A stretch of 64,000 bases of DNA from Deinococcus radiopugnans ATCC 19172 (GCF_006335125.1 NZ_VDMO01000014.1:54407-118406), one strand, 5' to 3'. Shown: positions 1-8,725, counted from the first letter of the stretch. Translations and numbers: made by a program. Notes: generated from the letters alone by a model not told the origin.

Positions 1-1054
1 CCAGCACGCTGGCGGCGGCGGCTCCGCCGTAGTACGCCGCGTGGTACAGCCCCGACGCCAGGCTGCGCGCCCGCGTGACCTCGCGCTGCACGGCGCTCAA
101 GGCGGCGGACTGCGCCAGAAAGACGCCGCAGGCCCCCGCCGCCACGCCCACGATGATCACGGGCAGGGGCGCGGCCAGGGTCAGCAGCAGCCCCACCAGA
201 CTGGCCCCCACCGCCGTCAGCAACGCGACGCGGGGGCCGCGCAACGCCAGCAGCGGCCCGGCAATCGGAGTAATGACCACGCCCAGCAGGTACACGGCGA
301 AGATCAGGCCGGTCTGCGCGGTGTTCAGCCCGTAGGGCGGGGCCGCCAGCCGCAACGTCAGCGTGTTGAACACGCCCACCAGCGTGAACAGGATCAGGAA
401 ACCCACCGCGCAGGTTGCCAGCAGCGCCCGGTTTCGCAGGTGGGCCCCCAGCGCCTCCAAGACCACGCGTCCGTCTTTCTGCGGCGTGAAGTGCTGCTCG
501 GGAGGCAAGCCGGCGCGGGCCAGCACGAAGCCCCCCAGCGAGGCCAGCGCCAGCAGCCAGAACGCCGCGTGCCAGCCCCACGGCGCCGCCACCAGCCCAG
601 CCAGAAAGCGCCCCAGGAAGCCGCCCAGCACCGTGCCCGTCACATACAGCGACAGCGCGCGGGCACGTCCGGCGGGCGGGACTTCCTCGGCGATCAGGGC
701 GTTCAGGGCCACCATGACGCCGGGAATCAGCAGGCCCTGGGCAAAGCGGGCGGCGTTCAGGGTCGCCAGCGTGGGCGCGAACACCGCCAGCACCGCTGGA
801 ACCGTCAGCAGCGCGAAGGCCCAGACCACCACCCGGCGGCGGCCCACCGCGTCGGCCAGCACGCCCACCAGCGGCGAGGCCAGCGCCATCGCCAGGGTGG
901 TGGCGCCCACCACGAAGCCCACCTCCGCCGCGCCCGCACCGAAGTCCCGCGCCAGCACCGGCAGCAGGCTCTGCGGCGCGTAGACGTTCAAGAAGACCAG
1001 CGTGCCCAGCGCGGCGAACAGCAGGGGGTGGGGGGCAGCGGGCCGGGCGGTCAC
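1..1054 (-). CDS. MFS transporter, partial (C-terminus beyond window)
   Basis: The minus-strand frame runs from a GTG at 1052-1054 to the window edge without a stop. The translation starts VTARPAAPHPLLFAALGTLV and shows repeated hydrophobic helices. The loop after helix 2 reads GVLADAVGRRR, which is the major-facilitator signature motif, so this should be a proton- or substrate-driven efflux or uptake permease in the inner membrane. About 351 residues are present, most of a roughly 400-residue family member. The start lies 5 bases after the stop of the 195-aa gene at 1060-1647, so the two are probably co-transcribed. The substrate cannot be told from sequence. Confidence 0.85.
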   Translation of the reverse strand, partial: MTARPAAPHPLLFAALGTLVFLNVYAPQSLLPVLARDFGAGAAEVGFVVGATTLAMALASPLVGVLADAVGRRRVVVWAFALLTVPAVLAVFAPTLATLNAARFAQGLLIPGVMVALNALIAEEVPPAGRARALSLYVTGTVLGGFLGRFLAGLVAAPWGWHAAFWLLALASLGGFVLARAGLPPEQHFTPQKDGRVVLEALGAHLRNRALLATCAVGFLILFTLVGVFNTLTLRLAAPPYGLNTAQTGLIFAVYLLGVVITPIAGPLLALRGPRVALLTAVGASLVGLLLTLAAPLPVIIVGVAAGACGVFLAQSAALSAVQREVTRARSLASGLYHAAYYGGAAAASVL

Positions 1055-1059
1055 AGCGC

Positions 1060-1647
1060 TCAGGGCAGGCCGACGAGGCCCACCTCGTTGACCAGGGCCG
1101 TCGGCACCCCCAGCGCCCCCGCCATCAGTGGGTCGGGCGTGCCGGTCAGGCCGGGCAGGACCAGGGTGGGCCGGGCGTCCAGACCCACACCGCCGGTCTC
1201 GTCCAGCCGGGTCAGCACCGCGCCGAAGGCCCAGTCGCTGGCCCACAGCCGCTTGAAGGCCTGCAGAGCCGCCGTGCCGGGAGGCGTGACCTGCGCCTCC
1301 TCGGTGGGCAGATGGCCTGGACGGCGCACATGCACCGCGCCGCGATCCAGCCCGGCGTTGCGCAGCGCCCGGTAAAAAAGCTGCACCGCGTCGTCCATTA
1401 GAAAGCTGGTGCGGATCAGGGCCTCGGCCCGCGCGCTCAGCTCCTCTAAGGCGTCCTCATCGACGCGCCGGGGATTGATGGGCGCGAACAGGCGGCCCAG
1501 CTGCTCGGGCAGGTTGACGCCCAGGTAAAAGGCTTCCTCGAACTCCGGCGGCACCACCATGCCGCGCACGTCCTGCGCCGCCAGCCGCCCCACTTCCTCG
1601 CCCATCCTGCCCGCGCCGCGCCGCGCGGCTTCCCCCAACGTCAACAT
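1060..1647 (-). CDS. Hypothetical protein, 195 aa
   Basis: I do not recognise a family. The predicted product begins [13 protein letters not shown], is acidic and Leu/Ala-rich, and has no signal peptide or membrane segment, so it is probably cytoplasmic. I chose ATG 1645-1647 over an in-frame ATG 14 codons upstream because AGGGTA at 1655-1660 (TACCCT on the coding strand) lies 7 bases before it, the leaderless promoter layout used throughout this window. It sits 5 bases upstream of the MFS transporter start and probably shares its mRNA, so it could act with that transporter, but this is inference from position only. Confidence 0.7.
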   Translation of the reverse strand: MLTLGEAARRGAGRMGEEVGRLAAQDVRGMVVPPEFEEAFYLGVNLPEQLGRLFAPINPRRVDEDALEELSARAEALIRTSFLMDDAVQLFYRALRNAGLDRGAVHVRRPGHLPTEEAQVTPPGTAALQAFKRLWASDWAFGAVLTRLDETGGVGLDARPTLVLPGLTGTPDPLMAGALGVPTALVNEVGLVGLP

Positions 1648-1654
1648 GTCGGGC

Positions 1655-1660
1655 AGGGTA
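1655..1660 (-). promoter_or_regulatory. Leaderless -10 box TACCCT
   Basis: TACCCT on the minus strand, 7 bases before the ATG at 1647; decides the start of the hypothetical gene and should drive the MFS operon. Confidence 0.6.
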
Positions 1661-1720
1661 AAGCATGGCGGCGGGGCGACGCCGCGCACTCAACCTTCAC
1701 GGTTCACTGGCGTTGGGGGG

Positions 1721-2488
1721 CTACAGCGTCGCCGCCGAGAGGTTGCGGTGGGTGGGCGTCAGGAACACCGTGCCCTGGCCGCTGATCACGAAGACCAGCC
1801 CCTCGCCGCTGCGCAGGGCGTTGCGAATACCGCGCACCAGCGGGCGCAGTTCCACTTTCAGGGAGGCGCTGTACATCAGCATCAGGTCGCCGTCCACGAT
1901 CAGGGTGTCGTTGCCGCTCAGCTCGATGACCTCAACCTCCGAGACCGGGACCGGAGATTCCACCACGAAGATGCCCCGTCCGGACAGCTTGGGCTGGCGC
2001 AGCCCGTTGCCCGACAGCGCCCCGGCAATCGAGTTGTGGGTGTGCGTGCCCAGCTGCATGGTGTCCTGGGCCATGTAAAAGGCCTTGTCGTCCAGAATCA
2101 TCTCGTCGCCCTTGGCCCCGCTGGACTCCGCGATGATGAAATGCTTGTTCGTCGGCTCGGTCCAGACCTTGCCCTGGCCGGTAAAACGGGTGGCGAAGGC
2201 GCTCTCGCCGGTGCCCGCCGTGGCGATGGCCCGGCTCAGAAAGCCGCCCTTGGCCTGCTGCTCGACGTTGGCCGTGATGTTGCCGTGGCTGTACTGGAAC
2301 GCGCCGGGTTCGATCAGCACACCCGAGCCGTGAAGCTGGGCCTCCACGGTGAAGCGCCCGTCCATCTGGCGCGTTTCGGCCAGTTCGCCGTCGTTGCCCA
2401 CCGAGTAGCGGATCACATGGGTCAGCGCGTGGATCCGGAAAGTCACGCCGTCGCCTTTCTGCTCCTGCACAAGCTGCATATGGGTCAT
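1721..2488 (-). CDS. AIM24-family (DUF124) protein, 255 aa
   Basis: The translation from MTHMQLVQEQ resembles the AIM24/TIGR00266 family: a Gly-rich beta-sandwich protein with phrases such as GAFQYSHGNITANVEQQAKGG and a long run of short beta strands. Members are soluble; the bacterial function is unknown, and the yeast namesake is mitochondrial. The frame is open for another 69 codons upstream, but that stretch is Arg/Pro/Gly-rich and unlike protein. The ATG at 2486-2488 is preceded after 6 bases by TACCCT, so I take it as the start. Length fits the family. It stands alone, with 73 bases to the gene at 1647. Confidence 0.8.
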   Translation of the reverse strand: MTHMQLVQEQKGDGVTFRIHALTHVIRYSVGNDGELAETRQMDGRFTVEAQLHGSGVLIEPGAFQYSHGNITANVEQQAKGGFLSRAIATAGTGESAFATRFTGQGKVWTEPTNKHFIIAESSGAKGDEMILDDKAFYMAQDTMQLGTHTHNSIAGALSGNGLRQPKLSGRGIFVVESPVPVSEVEVIELSGNDTLIVDGDLMLMYSASLKVELRPLVRGIRNALRSGEGLVFVISGQGTVFLTPTHRNLSAATL

Positions 2489-2494
2489 GCCAGA

Positions 2495-2500
2495 AGGGTA
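2495..2500 (-). promoter_or_regulatory. Leaderless -10 box TACCCT
   Basis: Lies 6 bases before the AIM24 ATG at 2488 on the minus strand. Confidence 0.65.
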
Positions 2501-2755
2501 ATACAGATTTCTATTGGGCGACATGCCCGGAGGCGCAACCCGCAGACCTGGATTGGGGTGCCCGCTGGCCCCACACCCCCGCAGCCGCCAGCCTGCGTCC
2601 ACACGACGCCCCCAAATTATTGTCCCCGTCGCAGCAGCCGTTGCCGCAAACAGGCCATCACCTGACAACGGACGGCACGGTGATCGTCCAGTCAACAGGT
2701 CATCTGGTTGGCGATCTGTTGGCCCATGCAGGCGCCCTCGAAAATTCTCGCAAGC

Positions 2756-2798
2756 CTGCGTTACCAGTCCACGGGTTCAACATGGATTGGTAACGCAG
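2756..2798. repeat. Long intergenic hairpin
   Basis: Arms 2756-2771 and 2783-2798 pair over 16 bases with one G-T wobble, around an 11-base loop. No T-run follows on either strand, so it is a weak candidate for an intrinsic terminator of the small gene at 2831-3100. A structured repeat or RNA-processing site is also possible. Confidence 0.5.
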
Positions 2799-2830
2799 CG
2801 CTGTAGAGAACACGCCTGTAAGGGGTGCCG

Positions 2831-3100
2831 TCAGCGCGGCCCGGTTCCCGGGGTGGTCGTGGAATAGGCCCGGTCCTCTCTGCGCCTGAGCCCAGCCAGA
2901 CCCAGCAGACCGAGCAGGCCCAGCCAGCCCCAGTCGAAGCCGTTATCCGCGTCGACGGGAGCCGTGGTGGTGCCGGTGGTGGTCGTGTTGGTGGTGACCG
3001 GTGCCGTCGTCTCCGTGGTGACGTCCGTCTGGGCGAACGCCGGGATGGGCGCGGCAAGCAGCAGGGAAAACAACAGCGTGGACTGAACAAATCGTTTCAT
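2831..3100 (-). CDS. Small secreted protein with WGxxGxxG-type C-terminus, 89 aa
   Basis: Begins MKRFVQSTLLFSLLLAAPIPAFA, a clear Sec signal peptide with an AFA cleavage site. A Thr-rich spacer follows (about residues 25-50), then a C-terminal segment reading DWGWLGLLGLLGLAGLRRRE. This WG-xx-G-xx-G glycine/leucine helix followed by arginines matches the WGxxGxxG tripartite C-terminal sorting-signal class, comparable in layout to PEP-CTERM and MYXO-CTERM tails. The start is ATG 3098-3100, with GGAGG about 8 bases upstream. The product is probably held in or processed at the envelope. No processing enzyme is visible nearby. The role is unknown. Confidence 0.75.
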   Translation of the reverse strand: MKRFVQSTLLFSLLLAAPIPAFAQTDVTTETTAPVTTNTTTTGTTTAPVDADNGFDWGWLGLLGLLGLAGLRRREDRAYSTTTPGTGPR

Positions 3101-3349
3101 CAATGGTCCTCCAGTCACAAGTGGTCTTCCAGGGGCAGCTCAATCCGAACACAGGCTGTCTGGCGAACGCAGCATCGCATACTCACCTGAGGCTCCGCCT
3201 GTTGGCCTTGTTCAGTCATCACCCACACAATCTTTAACGTCCGCGGCGCACCGGACGCGCGCGAGACTCAGGATTGAACGCCACGGGCAGGCCGCCGTGT
3301 CCAGGGCCCGCAGACGCCGAAAATGACACTGCGGCTGGGGCCACTGCTC

Positions 3350-3355
3350 TAGGGT
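3350..3355 (+). promoter_or_regulatory. Leaderless -10 box TAGGGT
   Basis: TAGGGT with 6 bases to the ATG of the MBL-fold gene at 3362. Confidence 0.6.
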
Positions 3356-3361
3356 GCGGGC

Positions 3362-4402
3362 ATGAGCGCGCCCGTTCCCACCCCGGTTTCACCTGTCTCC
3401 GCCCGCCACGTCACGTCCGGCGGCACGCGGGTCTACACGCTGAGCGTGCCCGCCTTTCCGCATTTCGCCGCCAACGTGTTCGTGGTGGTGCGGGGCGAGC
3501 CTGCCAGGCCGACGTACACCGCCCTGATCGACACGGGTGGCAGCCACGAGGCCAGCACCGCCGCGCTGGAAGCCGGGCTGGAGGCCATCCGCCGCGAGTC
3601 CGGCGAGGCGGTGTCCTGGAAGACCCTGAGCCGCGTGGTGATCACACACCCGCACCCGGACCATGTGGCCGGTCTGCCCTTTGTTCGAGGCAGAACGAAT
3701 GCGCCCGTTGCCGCGCACGAATGGGCCGTGCAGACCATCGAGCAGCCAGAGGGTGATCCGGTGGCCCGGCCGGCCGAGATGGAGGAGCACATCCGCTGGC
3801 TGGGGTTGACCGGCGGCGGAACGGAAGCGGAATACGCCGAACGCCTGCGCCGCCGCGCCCGCAACACCATGCTCCCGGAGGCCGTAGAGGTTCAGACACC
3901 GTTGCGGGACGGCGACGTGCTGGACGACGTGTTCACCGTTCTGCACACGCCCGGCCATGAGGGTTCGCAGGTCTGCCTGCGCGTGGACGACCTGCTGCTC
4001 AGCGCCGATCATCTGCTGCCGCGCAACTCGCCGCCGCTGATGCCAGCGCGGTTTCAGCGGGGCGCGGGGCTGCGGCATTACCTCGCCTCGCTGGAACACA
4101 TTGAAGGACTGGAAGGCGTGGGCGTGGCGCTGGGCGGACACGACGGCCCCATGCACCACTGGCAGGAGCGCATCCAGAGCCTGCGCGAGCGTTACGCCGA
4201 CAAGTTGGGTGCCGTGCTGGACGCCGCCGCCGAGCCGATCACCGTTCATGACCTGACCCACGCGCTGCATCCCCGGCTGAAACCGATTCAGGCCATCCTG
4301 CTTTTAGACCAGACGGCGGCGCTGGCGGAATACCTGGCGGAGCGCGGCGAGTTGCTTGAGACGCGGCGGGAGGATGGCGCGGCGCTGTTTGTGCGGGCAT
4401 GA
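3362..4402 (+). CDS. MBL-fold metallo-hydrolase, 346 aa
   Basis: Metallo-beta-lactamase-fold hydrolase. The metal-binding motif THPHPDHVAGL (HxHxDH, about residue 97) is followed by HTPGHEGSQVCL, DDLLLSADHLLP and GGHDGPMHH, the usual order of zinc or iron ligands. The C-terminal ~70 residues resemble the winged-helix tail of the glyoxalase II/RNase-Z-like subgroup that acts on esters or thioesters. No signal peptide. The leaderless -10 box at 3350-3355 fixes the start. Its stop overlaps the start of the next gene by four bases (ATGA), so the two are translationally coupled. The substrate is unknown. Confidence 0.85.
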   Translation: MSAPVPTPVSPVSARHVTSGGTRVYTLSVPAFPHFAANVFVVVRGEPARPTYTALIDTGGSHEASTAALEAGLEAIRRESGEAVSWKTLSRVVITHPHPDHVAGLPFVRGRTNAPVAAHEWAVQTIEQPEGDPVARPAEMEEHIRWLGLTGGGTEAEYAERLRRRARNTMLPEAVEVQTPLRDGDVLDDVFTVLHTPGHEGSQVCLRVDDLLLSADHLLPRNSPPLMPARFQRGAGLRHYLASLEHIEGLEGVGVALGGHDGPMHHWQERIQSLRERYADKLGAVLDAAAEPITVHDLTHALHPRLKPIQAILLLDQTAALAEYLAERGELLETRREDGAALFVRA

Positions 4403-5250
4403 CCCCACCCCCGGAGCTGCTCGATGCCTGGAATCTGCGGCCCCAGGCTGAGCTGGGAGGCCGCCTGAACCGCCACTGGCAGGTCTGGAACGGGCAGGAG
4501 AGCGCCGTTCTGCGCCGCTGGCATGGCCCAGAACCCGAGGTGCATTACGAGCTGAATGTTTTGAAGTTGATCGCGGACACGGGGCTGAATCTGCCCTTCC
4601 TCAGACGCGGACCCCAGGTTCTGGACGGTGCGTGGTGGTCCCTGCACGACGTTGTGCCGGGTGATCCTGCCCCACACGAGGACGCCCACACGCGGGGGCG
4701 CTGGCTGGCAGAACTGCATGAGCGCTGGCGGGAACTGCCCCTGCCCGCCGCCCGCCCCGGCTGGCGCGGCGCACTGGAGGTGCTGGCTGACCCCGGCGCC
4801 GACGCGCTGCTGGACGCCCACGAGGCGGCGCGCCCTGCGGACGTGCGCCTGTACCGCTGGCACCTGCACCGCGCCCGCCGCGCCGTGGCCGCACTGCGCC
4901 CCGGCCCCCACCGCGTGATCCACGGTGACTTCACGCCCTGGAACCTGCGCGTGCAGGGCGGCGTCTGGACGGGCCTGCTGGATTTCGAATTCACGCGGCC
5001 CGCCGACCCCCTGGAGGACTTCGCCCTGGCGTGGCGCGGCGTCCACGACGACGTGGTGCGCGGTTACGCCGCTCACACCCCACTGACTGGCGAAGCCCTG
5101 GCCCTGCTGACGCCGCTGTGGTGGGCGCACCTGCTGGGCGGGGCGCTGCACCATCTGGAATGGGGCGTGCGGGACGACGGCTGGACGGCCCGCAAACTTC
5201 TGGTGCGTTCCCCACTCATGGATGAACTGGCCGCGCCGTATCCCGGCTGA
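4399..5250 (+). CDS. APH-like phosphotransferase family protein, 283 aa
   Basis: Aminoglycoside-phosphotransferase/choline-kinase-fold protein. The catalytic loop reads VIHGDFTPWNLRV (HGDxxxxN) and the metal-binding motif LLDFEFTRPADPLEDF, both at expected spacing in the C-terminal half. An ATP-dependent small-molecule kinase in the cytoplasm is the likely role; resistance is only one of many activities of this fold. The start ATG overlaps the stop of the MBL hydrolase (ATGA at 4399-4402), suggesting the two enzymes act in one pathway or on one substrate. Confidence 0.85.
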   Translation: MTPPPELLDAWNLRPQAELGGRLNRHWQVWNGQESAVLRRWHGPEPEVHYELNVLKLIADTGLNLPFLRRGPQVLDGAWWSLHDVVPGDPAPHEDAHTRGRWLAELHERWRELPLPAARPGWRGALEVLADPGADALLDAHEAARPADVRLYRWHLHRARRAVAALRPGPHRVIHGDFTPWNLRVQGGVWTGLLDFEFTRPADPLEDFALAWRGVHDDVVRGYAAHTPLTGEALALLTPLWWAHLLGGALHHLEWGVRDDGWTARKLLVRSPLMDELAAPYPG

Positions 5251-5257
5251 GCTGCGT

Positions 5258-5263
5258 TACCCT
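5258..5263 (+). promoter_or_regulatory. Leaderless -10 box TACCCT
   Basis: TACCCT with 8 bases to the trmH ATG at 5272. Confidence 0.6.
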
Positions 5264-5271
5264 GCGGTGGT

Positions 5272-5937
5272 ATGACCCCCGAGCGCTACGCCAAAATCTT
5301 GCGGGTGCTGAGCAAACGCCAGCCCACCCTGACCGTCCTGATGGATCAGGTCAACAAGCCCCACAACCTCTCGGCCATCGTCCGCACCTGCGACGCGGTG
5401 GGAGTGTTGACTGCCCACGCCGTCCCACCGGGGAACGGCAAGCCGCTGGACTTTGGGGGCAACACCTTCGAGGCCACGTCGGGCAGCGCGCACAAATGGG
5501 TGCGGGTGCAGACGCACGCGGACACGCTGGCGGCGGTGCGCGACTTGCAGGCCCAGGGCGTGCAGGTGCTGGCCACCCACCTATCGCAGCGCAGCGTGGA
5601 CTACCGCGAGGCCGACTACACCCGGCCCACCTGCGTGCTGCTGGGCGCAGAGAAATGGGGCGTGGCGGACGCGGCGGCAGATGCGGCGGACGGCAACATC
5701 ATCATTCCCATGTTCGGCATGGTGCAGAGCCTGAACGTGTCGGTGGCGGCGGCCACCATCCTGTTCGAGGCGCAGCGCCAGCGGCTCTCGGCTGGGATGT
5801 ACGACGCGCCCCAGCTTGCGCCGGACGAACTGGCGCGGCTGGCCTTCGAGTGGGGCTACCCGGAGCTGGCCCCCGCGTACCGGGAGCGCGGCGAGGCGTA
5901 CCCCGCGCTGGACGACCAGGGCCAGATCATCGCCTGA
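5272..5937 (+). CDS. trmH: tRNA (guanosine-2'-O-)-methyltransferase TrmH
   Basis: SPOUT-class methyltransferase that would methylate the 2'-hydroxyl of G18 in the tRNA D-loop using S-adenosylmethionine. The N-terminus matches TrmH ([14 protein letters not shown], then [24 protein letters not shown] with the motif 1 N-x-x-x-x-x-R-x-x-x). The C-terminal knot motifs are [10 protein letters not shown] and [24 protein letters not shown]. The 221-aa length is normal for the family. The gene has its own leaderless promoter 21 bases after the preceding stop. Confidence 0.93.
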   Translation: MTPERYAKILRVLSKRQPTLTVLMDQVNKPHNLSAIVRTCDAVGVLTAHAVPPGNGKPLDFGGNTFEATSGSAHKWVRVQTHADTLAAVRDLQAQGVQVLATHLSQRSVDYREADYTRPTCVLLGAEKWGVADAAADAADGNIIIPMFGMVQSLNVSVAAATILFEAQRQRLSAGMYDAPQLAPDELARLAFEWGYPELAPAYRERGEAYPALDDQGQIIA

Positions 5938-6024
5938 CACCGCATTCAGGCTGAACTTGAACCGTAGACGGCGTCGGCAGAACGAGTCTTGCTATTCCAT
6001 CTCAAATCGAGCAAACTTCACAAT

Positions 6025-6408
6025 ATGATCAGTGGCTTCCAGAAGTTCCTGTTGCGCGGCAATCTCATTGATCTGGCCGTCGGGGTGCTGATTGGCGCGG
6101 CCTTCGGCAAGGTGGTGGACTCCTTTACCAGTGGCCTGATTCTGCCGATCATCGGCATCTTCGGCGGGGTGCCCGACTTCACGGCCCTGACCTTTACGGT
6201 CAACGGCAGCATCTTCAAATATGGCGCGTTCCTGACCGCACTGCTCAGCTTCGTTCTGACGGCGGCCATCATCTACTTCTTCGTCATCGTTCCCTTCAAC
6301 CACCTGATGGAGCGCTTCAAACGCCAGGAAAAGGCAGCGGTGGCCGAACCCAGCAACGAGGAAAAACTGCTGGCCGAGATCCGCGACGCCATTAAGGGCC
6401 GAGTCTGA
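6025..6408 (+). CDS. mscL: Large-conductance mechanosensitive channel MscL
   Basis: The 127-aa translation begins MISGFQKFLLRGNLIDLAVG and has the two-helix MscL layout: first membrane helix about residues 16-45 (LAVGVLIGAAFGKVVDSF), periplasmic loop, second helix about residues 70-98, and a charged C-terminal helix ending EKLLAEIRDAIKG. It opens under membrane tension to release solutes in hypo-osmotic shock. The frame stays open for 12 codons upstream, but the family always starts at MxxGF, so I start at ATG 6025. A strong terminator follows at 6442-6474. Confidence 0.95.
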   Translation: MISGFQKFLLRGNLIDLAVGVLIGAAFGKVVDSFTSGLILPIIGIFGGVPDFTALTFTVNGSIFKYGAFLTALLSFVLTAAIIYFFVIVPFNHLMERFKRQEKAAVAEPSNEEKLLAEIRDAIKGRV

Positions 6409-6441
6409 GGCGGCTGAGGCTGACTGCCTGAAAGGTGCTTC

Positions 6442-6474
6442 CAGGCGCGGCCTCCCCAGTGAAGGCCGCGCCTG
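6442..6474 (+). terminator. Hairpin terminator after mscL
   Basis: Perfect 12-base arms CAGGCGCGGCCT and its complement with a 9-base loop, followed by a short TTCCTG. The T-run is weak but the stem is very stable. Confidence 0.65.
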
Positions 6475-6536
6475 TTCCTGAGGCCCTCTGGCGGTGTCGT
6501 GCGGACATGCCCCGCGCGTCTGGGCCGGGGGACGCG

Positions 6537-6542
6537 TAGCGT
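6537..6542 (+). promoter_or_regulatory. Leaderless -10 box TAGCGT
   Basis: TAGCGT with 6 bases to the metY ATG at 6549. Confidence 0.6.
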
Positions 6543-6548
6543 GGGCGC

Positions 6549-7805
6549 ATGAGTGATGTTCCCACTGATCCGGCCGCCACCGACTGGGGCTACGAGACGG
6601 CCGCCGTGCAGGCCAGCATTCCGCGCGGGCTGGGGCAGACGGTGGGGGTGCCGATCCACGCCGCCGCCGCCTTTCAGTTCGACACGCTGGAGCAGGCGCA
6701 GGGCGAGTTCCAAAACAACACCGGCCTCAGCTACGCCCGCCTCCAGAACCCCACCGTCCGCGCGCTGGAGGGCCGCATCACCGCGCTGGAAGGCGGGGCG
6801 GCCACGGTGGCCCTCGCCAGCGGTCAGGCCGCCACCCTGACTGCCATCCTGAGCGCCTGCCGCGCCGGGGACCACGTGGTCTCGGCGTCCAGCCTGTTCG
6901 GCGGCACGACGGGGATGCTGAACAACATCCTGCCGCTGATGGGCATCTCCGCCACGCTGGTGGACAACACGCCAGACGCCGTGCGCGCCGCCATGCAGGA
7001 CAACACCCGGCTGGTCTGGGCCGAGATGATCAGCAACCCGGCTGGGGACATCGCCGACATCGGGCCGTTCGCCGACATCGCGCATGAACGCGGCGCCCTG
7101 CTGGCCATCGACAACACCTGCGGCGGCGTGGGCTACCTGTGCCGCCCGCTGGCGTTCGGCGCGGACATCGTGGCGCAGTCGCTGACCAAGTGGGCCGGCG
7201 GCCACGGCAGCGTTATGGGCGGCAGCGTCACCGTGGGCACGCGGCATGACCTGAGCCGCAATCCCAGCTACACCGACGGCGGCGAGCACAGCGTCCTGAA
7301 CGTGCGCGGGGGCGAGGCCCTGGCGTGGCGGCAACGCTGGCTGGGGGCCAGTCAGCTGGGCATGACCCTGGCCCCCCACAGCGCCTTTCTCATCGCGCAG
7401 GGGCTCGAAACGCTGGCGCTGCGGCTGTCGCGCGAGTGCCAGAGCGCGCTGGAGCTGGCCCGCTGGCTGAGAACGCAGCCCGGCGTGGGCCGGGTCAGCT
7501 ATCCGGGCCTGGAAGACCACCCCTTCCACGCGCAGGCCCGGCGCTACCTGAGCCACGGCTGCGGCGCGGTGCTGGCCTTCGAGGTGCCGGACCCCGCCGC
7601 CTTCCTGTCGCGTCTGCGCGTGCTGCGCATCGCCCCCAATCTGGGGGACGTCCGCACCCTGGTGGTGCACCCCTGGACCACCACCCACGGCCGCGTGCCC
7701 GAGGCCGCCCGCCGCGCTGCCGGGGTCACCCCCCAGACCATCCGCATGAGCGTGGGCGTGGAGGACGTCAAGGACCTCAAGGCCGATATCGCCAGGGCGC
7801 TGTAG
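6549..7805 (+). CDS. metY: O-acetylhomoserine sulfhydrylase-type enzyme (MetY), 418 aa
   Basis: PLP-dependent Cys/Met-metabolism enzyme. The N-terminus reads TAAVQASIPRGLGQTVGVPIHAAAAFQFDT, and the PLP lysine lies in SLTKWAGGHGSVMGG at about residue 217. The C-terminal half has LGDVRTLVVHPWTTTH, typical of O-acetylhomoserine aminocarboxypropyltransferases. It would make homocysteine from O-acetylhomoserine and sulfide. The length is typical. A cystathionine synthase-like activity cannot be excluded from sequence. It stands as a single gene, leaderless, convergent with the TM2 gene. Confidence 0.9.
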   Translation: MSDVPTDPAATDWGYETAAVQASIPRGLGQTVGVPIHAAAAFQFDTLEQAQGEFQNNTGLSYARLQNPTVRALEGRITALEGGAATVALASGQAATLTAILSACRAGDHVVSASSLFGGTTGMLNNILPLMGISATLVDNTPDAVRAAMQDNTRLVWAEMISNPAGDIADIGPFADIAHERGALLAIDNTCGGVGYLCRPLAFGADIVAQSLTKWAGGHGSVMGGSVTVGTRHDLSRNPSYTDGGEHSVLNVRGGEALAWRQRWLGASQLGMTLAPHSAFLIAQGLETLALRLSRECQSALELARWLRTQPGVGRVSYPGLEDHPFHAQARRYLSHGCGAVLAFEVPDPAAFLSRLRVLRIAPNLGDVRTLVVHPWTTTHGRVPEAARRAAGVTPQTIRMSVGVEDVKDLKADIARAL

Positions 7806-7823
7806 GGCGGGGCGGCCCGGCGC

Positions 7824-8594
7824 CTACAGCCAGGGCTTCTTGCCGATCAGGTAGTCGCGCTGAAAGTCCGCGTCGGATTTGGTGAGGTACAGGATGCCCT
7901 CGATCAAGCCCAGCAGGCCCAGCGCGCTGCTGACCAGTCCGGCCAGCGGAAGAGTGACGATCAGCCCCAAGCCAAAGGTCACCAGACCCACCAAAAGGGC
8001 CAGCACCCACACCCCGATGTTGACTCCCAGGATCATGATGCCCTGGGTGTTCAGGCCCAGGTAGAACTTGTGGACACCCAGGCTGCCCAGGAAAATCCCC
8101 AGCAGACCGGCGATCAGGCGCTTCTGGGCCACGTCACCCGCAGGCGCAGACTCCGGCGCGTACGGCCGGACGGGCCGCTCGTCGGCCTGGGCCATGGGAG
8201 GCGGGCGCAGGGGCCGCTGCGGCTCGCCCCAGGCGTCCAGTTCGGGCGCGCCGGGGGCCGCCGGTGAATGGCCCTGGAACCCGCCTGGCTGGGCCGCGCC
8301 GGGACCGGGCGGGGGCGGACTGCCGGTGACGCGCGACACCCAGTCCTCGGTGCTGGCGGCCGCTGGGGGTGCGGCGGGCCTGGGCGATTCGGGAATCCGC
8401 AGGTCATTCGGCTGGGCCGGGGCCTTGTTCAGGTTGGGCCTGTCAGAATCGGGCTTGCGCAGATCGGGACCGCGGGAAGTGGCCGCGCTGCCCACCGCCG
8501 GGCCGCCCAGCACGTCGTCCACCCACGACGGCGCATTGCCCGCGTGTCCGGTCTCACCCGCTCCCGGACCCTTCTGATCGTCAGGATTGGTCAT
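7824..8594 (-). CDS. TM2 domain-containing membrane protein, 256 aa
   Basis: From MTNPDDQKGPG the first ~155 residues are Pro/Gly/Ala-rich, of low complexity and probably disordered in the cytoplasm. The C-terminal ~95 residues form a TM2 domain: QKRLIAGLLGIFLGSLGVHKFYLG, then two further hydrophobic segments and a charged tail ending IGKKPWL. The function of bacterial TM2 proteins is unknown. The ATG at 8592-8594 is chosen because TAATGT lies 5 bases upstream; an ORF extension of 19 codons upstream is not protein-like. Confidence 0.85.
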   Translation of the reverse strand: MTNPDDQKGPGAGETGHAGNAPSWVDDVLGGPAVGSAATSRGPDLRKPDSDRPNLNKAPAQPNDLRIPESPRPAAPPAAASTEDWVSRVTGSPPPPGPGAAQPGGFQGHSPAAPGAPELDAWGEPQRPLRPPPMAQADERPVRPYAPESAPAGDVAQKRLIAGLLGIFLGSLGVHKFYLGLNTQGIMILGVNIGVWVLALLVGLVTFGLGLIVTLPLAGLVSSALGLLGLIEGILYLTKSDADFQRDYLIGKKPWL

Positions 8595-8599
8595 GCTCC

Positions 8600-8605
8600 A
8601 CATTA
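8600..8605 (-). promoter_or_regulatory. Leaderless -10 box TAATGT
   Basis: 5 bases before the TM2 gene ATG at 8594. Confidence 0.6.
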
Positions 8606-8725
8606 CGCCCCGGAGCGGGCCAGGGTTGCGTCCGTCAAAAGACGCAGGCATCTGCTCAGACCATGAACCACGGCGCGGAAAGCCCGGAGTTGACCTTCAG
8701 GACCTCCTCTGGCCCCACAGGGGAT

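Larger units (their letters stand above)
2489..2830. other. 342-base intergenic region with one hairpin
   Basis: No coding sequence is supported here. It holds the AIM24 promoter at its left end and the long hairpin at 2756-2798; the rest is featureless GC-rich sequence. Confidence 0.6.

Noticed and set aside
41..1375. 444-codon plus-strand ORF at the left end
   Set aside because: Gln/Arg/His-rich product with no fold; it is antisense to the MFS and hypothetical genes.
2749..2800. GGGTTCAA in the hairpin loop resembling a tRNA T-arm
   Set aside because: No acceptor, D or anticodon stems can be formed around it on either strand.
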